48,757 nt of DNA. It comes from a bacterium TMED217. GTDB lineage: Bacteria; Fidelibacterota; Marinisomatia; Marinisomatales; UBA1611. The stretch's first letter is position 1. Each line of letters starts with the position of its first letter. The notes beneath the pieces were generated by a model. It was not told the DNA's origin, did not search any database, and was given only the letters and a program-made list of their open reading frames with translations. Where the stretch lies: the NCBI GenBank assembly GCA_002169695.1, contig NHJO01000001.1, positions 1 through 48,757 on the forward strand. The letters are read 5' to 3'. A program made the position numbers and the translations under genes. Positions 44,132-48,757 of this stretch are shown here, piece after piece.

Positions 44132-45343
44132 TTATTTAATCAGATATATAAATTTGTAATATATAAATAACCCTAATGTAGAATATGTAATTGCTGAAGC
44201 TAATGCTGCACCAAAAATAGAAAAATACGGAATTAGTATTACATTAAGAGCTAAATTAAATAATACACTAATGAAAAAGGGGATAAAATATTTTACTGGG
44301 GGTTTATTCCTGGCTAATAGTGGATAAATTATTTTAATCAAAAATAACCCGATTAGTCCAGGCGACAGTGCAATAATTGTTATTGCAATTTTAAAATCAG
44401 ACTGATCAAACAAAGCGTTTATAATTGCTCCCGAAGAAAAGATAATTGAAATAATTATTATTATACAAAAATATATAGAATATTTTATAATACTAATTAT
44501 TGAATTGTTTTTTTTATCAATATTTATTAATGAATTTTTGCTAAAAAAATACATGCCAATAGATTGCGGTATTATGCAAATGAAGCTTATCAATTTTGAC
44601 GCAATATGATACGAGCCAATGTCGCTATCGCTCACATAAAATTTAAGTAGAATAATATCCCCGCTATAAATTAATCCAATTAAAAAAAGGTTGGCTCCAT
44701 AAATGAAGCCACTTCTTATCATTTTATTGTAGAGTCTTAAATCAACTTCCCAGTTTTTTGAATGATAAGATGATAAATTAATAAATGAAAAAATTAAAAA
44801 AGCTATATGAGATAATATCAATATAATTAATGCAATCTTACTTGTTATAATTATAAAGTGATTAATCACTAATAAGATAATTATTTTGGAAAAATGAACA
44901 GAAAGGTTATTTATTGTATAGTTATCGTACATATTTAAGCCTAAATAAATTCCATTTATTTGACTAAATATTATTGATAATAAAATGAAGCTTAATCCTA
45001 AAAGATACAAATCAGATTCAGCTATTATAAAAAAGTAATTAATAAATAAATATCCAAAGAAACTAATCGCAGATATGCAAGTTATATGGAAAATAATGTT
45101 ATTGATTATAATTGAAATTAATCCATTATTTTTCTTTAATTGAATTGTGATCGATTGTCTAATTCCAAAAGATAAAATATGAATTATTATACTTAATAAA
45201 GAAAGTGAAAAACTAAATTTTCCTAATTCCGTTAGTGATAGAGATTTAATTAATAAGAATGTGAAAAAAAATTGAAATAATAAAGAAAAAAAATTGGAGT
45301 ATAAAAGATTACGTATGCCTTTAAAGAAGGATAAATTTTGCAA
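44132..45343 (-). CDS. Polysaccharide flippase (Wzx/MVF-type)
   Basis: 403 residues, about 12 membrane helices, basic N-terminus with KGIRNLLYSNFFSLLFQFF and LTELGKFSFSLSLL, the polysaccharide-synthase/flippase pattern. It moves lipid-linked oligosaccharides across the inner membrane. Flanked by GT4 and MurA-like genes. Slightly shorter than the usual 420-480 residues. Very AT-rich even for this window. Confidence 0.85.
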   Translation of the reverse strand: MQNLSFFKGIRNLLYSNFFSLLFQFFFTFLLIKSLSLTELGKFSFSLSLLSIIIHILSFGIRQSITIQLKKNNGLISIIINNIIFHITCISAISFFGYLFINYFFIIAESDLYLLGLSFILLSIIFSQINGIYLGLNMYDNYTINNLSVHFSKIIILLVINHFIIITSKIALIILILSHIAFLIFSFINLSSYHSKNWEVDLRLYNKMIRSGFIYGANLFLIGLIYSGDIILLKFYVSDSDIGSYHIASKLISFICIIPQSIGMYFFSKNSLINIDKKNNSIISIIKYSIYFCIIIIISIIFSSGAIINALFDQSDFKIAITIIALSPGLIGLFLIKIIYPLLARNKPPVKYFIPFFISVLFNLALNVILIPYFSIFGAALASAITYSTLGLFIYYKFIYLIK

Positions 45344-45400
45344 CTAAATACCTTTATATATTTAAGATAAATATTTTATTATAATGGTGGCATTATAATA

Positions 45401-46654
45401 TTAATGTTGAAAATTAATTTTCCCGCCAAGTGAATTAATCTTTAAGTCAATATTTTCATAGCCTCTTTTTATTTCATTAGCATTCTTAATTATTGTATCT
45501 CCTTTTGCACAAATCGCAGCGATTATTAAAGCGGCACCACACCTTATATCCAATGCTTTGACAGTGCCTCCATTAACTATACTAGTCCCTTTAATTTCAA
45601 TCCCATTTCTATTTTTTTTGATTGATGCACCTAGTTTTTTCAATTCTTCAATATATTGGTACCTTTCAGGAAATCTATAATCAGTTATATAAGAAGTCCC
45701 ATTAGAAAATAATGCATATGATGAAAAAAGAGGTTGTAACTCGGATTGTATTTGAGGATATCGTCCTGTAAATAATTTAAATGGAAGTATTGACCCGTTT
45801 GAAATAATTAAATCATTGTTATTAACAAATATATTAGCACCAGATTCATGCAAAAGTTTGGTCGGGATCTCAAGATAAGCAAATGGATAGTTTTTTATTT
45901 TTATTTCACCTTTAGTTGTCGCTCCCAAAATTAAATATGTAAACGCTTCAATAATATCATCCATTAATCTAAAATTTGCTCCTGACAAAGAGTCTGAACC
46001 TTCAACTTCTATAGTATTATTGCTATATGATATTTTCGCACCCATTTTATTAAATAAATTGATAATATCTATCACTTCAGGTCTAATATGGGCATTTTCT
46101 ATTAATGTTTTCCCAATAGTTGTACTAGACAAAATTAAAGCACAAAGCGTCCCACCAGTAGAGACTTTTTGTAAAACCAATTTATCAACTTTTAACTTCT
46201 TTTTGGTTTCAGCAGTCATATGATTTTCACTTATAACAAAATCCACACCAAATTTTTTAAAAATATATTCAAAAACATCAATCTTTCTATTTCCTATTTT
46301 ACAACCTCCCGGTAATGGGACTTTTACTTTGTTTTGATTAACTAATAATGAAGCTATTATAAGTAATGTATATCTAATTGAGTATTTATCAGATAGAAGC
46401 TTATCATTTAATTTTTTACTTTGAGTTATTGTTACATTGTTTTGATTTAAATTGATTTTCTTACCTAAGTCCTCTATCATTTTTAAACAGATTTTTACAT
46501 CCAATAAATCTTTAGGGAAATTGCTGAAAATAAATCTTTCTGTAGTGCTTAGAGAAATAATTAATCCAACAATAGCACTAATTTTTGAGCCTGAAAGATT
46601 AACAGATCCTGATAAGGGAGTTGGAGAGATTTTTAAAATTGACGAGTTAATCAT
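45401..46654 (-). CDS. Divergent UDP-GlcNAc 1-carboxyvinyltransferase (MurA-like)
   Basis: 417 residues, full MurA length, two inside-out barrel halves. Catalytic Cys118 in PLPGGCKIGNRKID, Lys24 in LSGSK, Arg331, Arg371 and Arg397 (KRGYENID) are retained. Two positions differ from E. coli MurA: Asn23 is Ile25 (GSKI rather than GSKN/GAKN) and Asp305 is Glu305 in YPQIQSELQP. It could be the only MurA, or a paralogue that makes enolpyruvyl-UDP-sugar for a surface polysaccharide, which its place among glycan genes favours. Confidence 0.82.
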   Translation of the reverse strand: MINSSILKISPTPLSGSVNLSGSKISAIVGLIISLSTTERFIFSNFPKDLLDVKICLKMIEDLGKKINLNQNNVTITQSKKLNDKLLSDKYSIRYTLLIIASLLVNQNKVKVPLPGGCKIGNRKIDVFEYIFKKFGVDFVISENHMTAETKKKLKVDKLVLQKVSTGGTLCALILSSTTIGKTLIENAHIRPEVIDIINLFNKMGAKISYSNNTIEVEGSDSLSGANFRLMDDIIEAFTYLILGATTKGEIKIKNYPFAYLEIPTKLLHESGANIFVNNNDLIISNGSILPFKLFTGRYPQIQSELQPLFSSYALFSNGTSYITDYRFPERYQYIEELKKLGASIKKNRNGIEIKGTSIVNGGTVKALDIRCGAALIIAAICAKGDTIIKNANEIKRGYENIDLKINSLGGKINFQH

Positions 46655-46728
46655 TTAAACAACTTATAATCTATAATTTTTAGATAAACAAATATAAAGC
46701 CCAACATTAACCTTGTAAGGGCAGCATT

Positions 46729-46766
46729 GGATAGTGTTAACTTAGAGTGCCATATCCTTTTTTTTT
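46729..46766 (+). terminator. Hairpin plus T9 tract without an evident gene
   Basis: GGATA (46729-46733) pairs with TATCC (46753-46757), followed by nine T (46758-46766). It lies in the MurA-aquaporin divergent gap, with no plus-strand gene before it. It could end a short RNA or be an attenuator of the aquaporin transcript; the stem is short. Confidence 0.3.
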
Positions 46767-46894
46767 ATATTGCATTTATCATTTAAGCACTAGATACAAA
46801 TTAGTAATAATAATCATGAAACTAAATAAATTTAAAAGCGTTGATGAGCCTTTAAAAATTTCTTATAAATATTGTGAATATCACAATCCAAATA

Positions 46895-47566
46895 ATGTTT
46901 AAAGTTCAATCCTCTGATATTGTAGAATTAATTGGGACTTTTTTTTTAACGGGTGTCGTTATTGGTTCAGGGATTATGGCTGAAAACCTTTCTCAAGGTA
47001 ATGATGCAGTAGCATTATTAGGAAATACAATTTCAACAGGAGCTATCCTTTTTGTTTTGATAAAAAGTTTTTCTTCTATATCGGGTGCTCACTTTAATCC
47101 TATTGTAAGTTTTGTATCATTTATTAATAAAGAATTAACTCTTCCTACTTTTTTTAAATACATAACTTTTCAATTTCTTGGAGCTATTCTTTCAGTTTTC
47201 GTCGTTCATTATTATTTTGCTCAGGAATTAATACAGATATCTACAAATTTTCGAGGTGAAGAAAAATTATTGATTAGTGAAATAGTAGCTACATTTGGTC
47301 TATTGACTACCATATTATTTGTAAGAAAATATAATCCAAAAGATATTGCCGCAGCTGTGGCCTTATTTATTACAGCTGGATATTGGTTTACTTCTTCAAC
47401 CGCTTTTGCAAATCCTGCAGTTACAATTGCAAGAATGTTTACCGATACATTTACTGGGATAGGGCCTTCTTGTGTAGTTTATTTCATAATTGGTCAAATA
47501 ATTGGGGCATTATTAGCAAATTATTTCCATAATAAAATTAGCAGCGGAATATCATTCCATAATTGA
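46895..47566 (+). CDS. Aquaporin/MIP family channel
   Basis: Start set at ATG 46895 (MFKVQSSDIVELIGTFFLT), giving 223 residues; a GTG at 46874 is possible. Six membrane helices. The two pore loops are GAHFNPIVSF (N-P-I instead of N-P-A) and ANPAVTIARMF (N-P-A with the selectivity-filter Arg). ELIGTFFLT is the canonical MIP N-terminus. It conducts water or small neutral solutes such as glycerol or arsenite. The gene lies apart from the surface-glycan genes. Confidence 0.88.
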   Translation: MFKVQSSDIVELIGTFFLTGVVIGSGIMAENLSQGNDAVALLGNTISTGAILFVLIKSFSSISGAHFNPIVSFVSFINKELTLPTFFKYITFQFLGAILSVFVVHYYFAQELIQISTNFRGEEKLLISEIVATFGLLTTILFVRKYNPKDIAAAVALFITAGYWFTSSTAFANPAVTIARMFTDTFTGIGPSCVVYFIIGQIIGALLANYFHNKISSGISFHN

Positions 47567-47570
47567 CTCA

Positions 47571-47627
47571 TTTTGTTACTTTTTGTTACTTTAAAAACTT
47601 TATTATTTAAGTCAGGACTTTATTATT
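47571..47627. repeat. Short direct repeats after the aquaporin gene
   Basis: TTTTGTTACT occurs twice in tandem at 47571-47590. ACTTTATTATT occurs at 47597-47607 and again at 47617-47627 with a 20-base period. No element ends or genes are linked to them. Confidence 0.5.
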
Positions 47628-47819
47628 AAAACCTATGGCTCTAAAATGTGTCCGGGTATGTACATATAGACCCATCACCATGCTCTAAGGGCATATGGAT
47701 ATATCGGGTAAATTGTGTAATTATCTACTCCACTAAGCACAAAAAAAGAATATACCAAGAAGGTCTGCTTGTAAACAATTCCATTCATATTAGGCTTATT
47801 ATACGCAATGAGACATAGA

Positions 47820-48757
47820 CTAATCGTAAATGATTAGTTTATTTTTAGTATTTTTAATATCATTCTTAAGACTACCATAACTTATATACTTATTAGCAAG
47901 AGAATTATTTTCACTCATGTTTAATAATATTTTTGCATAAGTCAATTCTCCTCCATGAAAACCATCAATAAATTCAATATTACTTGAGTTAATAATTGAA
48001 GGGTTGGAATAATCCCAAAACTCAAATCCATAAGCAGCAAATAAGATATTTAATCTTTCTGCACTTTTTTTAATGTAATCATATCTAATATCTGATTCAT
48101 TCATTTTATCATATACTTTTTTTGAAAAAGGAGTAAACAAGGATATTAACTTAATGTTATTATTTTTTATGATATCCAAGACTTCAGATAATTCTAGAAA
48201 CGATTCTTGCCTAGGAGTTTCACCATATTGGAATCTCCTATTGGAATTGTTTATTCTATCAATTATGTTCGCAAATTCTAATGAATAATTCACTTTTTTT
48301 TTATTAACTAATAATTGAATTTTTTCTCCATAATTCTTACTCCCATCAAATCTTATACCACTGTTTTTAACTAAAGCACTTAAACCAAATTTATTTTTTG
48401 AGCTGATTGCTTTTTTTAATGTTTCAAAATATTGTAATTCCTCTTTAAATATTTTAGAGTAAACAAAATGAACATCACTCTTATTTGGAAAAAACCTAAA
48501 TGAATTTTCCCAATAATTATGATTTTTAAATGATTTATTGCTCGCCCAATCTTCATTAAACATCCATTGATCTAATCCCAAAATAATTACCTTTGGCAAT
48601 TTATCCTTAGGTATTGTTTTTAGAAAAATCTTGATGTCTGATATATGAGAAATCATCAATCCAAGATTATAAAATGATGAGGAAAACATTTGTTCTCTAA
48701 ATTGTAATACTCTAGACGACCCTAAAGCCCAAATATCATAAGAATTATTATTTAAAA
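47820..48757 (-). CDS. SGNH hydrolase-like protein of exopolysaccharide type, 5' end outside window
   Basis: The open frame continues beyond the first ATG at 48689 to the window edge, so at least 311 residues, partial. Just upstream of that ATG the frame reads WALGSSRVLQFREQMF: the G-S-S-R form of the SGNH nucleophile block seen in AlgX/AlgJ- or DltD-like proteins. DGFHGGELTYAKI near the C-terminus supplies the Asp-x-x-His pair. Such proteins acetylate or deacetylate surface polysaccharide in the periplasm. The signal peptide or helix would lie outside the window. Taking the ATG 48689 as start would lose the nucleophile. Confidence 0.78.
   Translation of the reverse strand, partial: LNNNSYDIWALGSSRVLQFREQMFSSSFYNLGLMISHISDIKIFLKTIPKDKLPKVIILGLDQWMFNEDWASNKSFKNHNYWENSFRFFPNKSDVHFVYSKIFKEELQYFETLKKAISSKNKFGLSALVKNSGIRFDGSKNYGEKIQLLVNKKKVNYSLEFANIIDRINNSNRRFQYGETPRQESFLELSEVLDIIKNNNIKLISLFTPFSKKVYDKMNESDIRYDYIKKSAERLNILFAAYGFEFWDYSNPSIINSSNIEFIDGFHGGELTYAKILLNMSENNSLANKYISYGSLKNDIKNTKNKLIIYD

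Noticed and set aside
47640-47740. tRNA or tmRNA in the GC-richer gap
   Set aside because: No cloverleaf, T-loop GTTCRANYC or CCA-side pairing can be traced.

Overview
The window is AT-rich, densely coded DNA from a Gram-negative, probably marine bacterium. Several features point to the FCB group, most likely candidate phylum Marinimicrobia (SAR406) or a close relative. Two proteins end in PNPFN-type, type IX-like sorting domains (31253-31879, 33681-35720). A secreted nuclease carries a dockerin, lamin-tail domains are present, signal peptides often end just before Gln (FSQ, FAQ, YGQ), and Bacteroidetes-like families such as DUF4294, DUF4920 and DUF2752 occur. This assignment is inference; no marker gene was compared. 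UAA, UAG and UGA all serve as stop codons here (UGA ends 12895, 22340, 26298 and 47566). I saw no rRNA, tRNA, CRISPR array or insertion sequence.

Layout. 1-8732 is mixed core and accessory: a flavodoxin cut by the left edge, a DUF4920 lipoprotein, a 2OG-Fe(II) oxygenase, TM2 and DUF2752 membrane proteins, an FMN reductase, a dockerin-tagged nuclease and a LOG protein. 8930-24559 is a glycan and glycopeptide catabolic region. It holds a six-gene minus-strand operon (GH2 beta-mannosidase, SGNH esterase, CBM9-like protein, Na+ symporter, transglutaminase-like lipoprotein, PhyH dioxygenase), then a second SGNH protein, a Tat-exported glycosylasparaginase, a GH38 alpha-mannosidase and a DPP-IV-type peptidase lipoprotein. 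Together these resemble the lysosomal route for breaking down N-linked glycans. 24565-33562 is mostly housekeeping: a NatAB-like ABC exporter, a HIT protein, CysS, YidD, DoxX, an outer-membrane barrel, a haem/sorting-domain protein, Bax-inhibitor-1 and TauE. 33681-37390 has a two-copy lamin-tail secreted protein, a 48-residue zinc ribbon, the standout barrel gene and a GIY-YIG protein. 37489-48757 is a cell-surface polymer region: FkbM methyltransferase, VTC polyphosphate polymerase, CotH kinase fused to a beta-helix, DUF4956 membrane protein, a lipocalin-like protein, GT4 glycosyltransferase, flippase, a divergent MurA, an aquaporin and an AlgX/AlgJ-like SGNH protein.

The most striking signal is at 36057-37064. 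An outer-membrane barrel gene with a clean signal peptide contains two in-frame UGA codons in the pattern UGA-x-x-UGA just after the predicted cleavage site. A small hairpin follows with GGU in its loop exactly 18 nt after the second UGA, the spacing I recall for the E. coli fdhF SECIS. I read it as a candidate selenoprotein with a Sec-x-x-Sec motif in place of Cys-x-x-Cys. The start first called by ORF finding (TTG at 36144) loses the signal peptide and both UGAs.

Second in interest are the N-glycan catabolic locus and the VTC/CotH/DUF4956 module. Two genes (31253-31879 and 32873-33562) also appear to begin at non-standard AUA/AUU codons.
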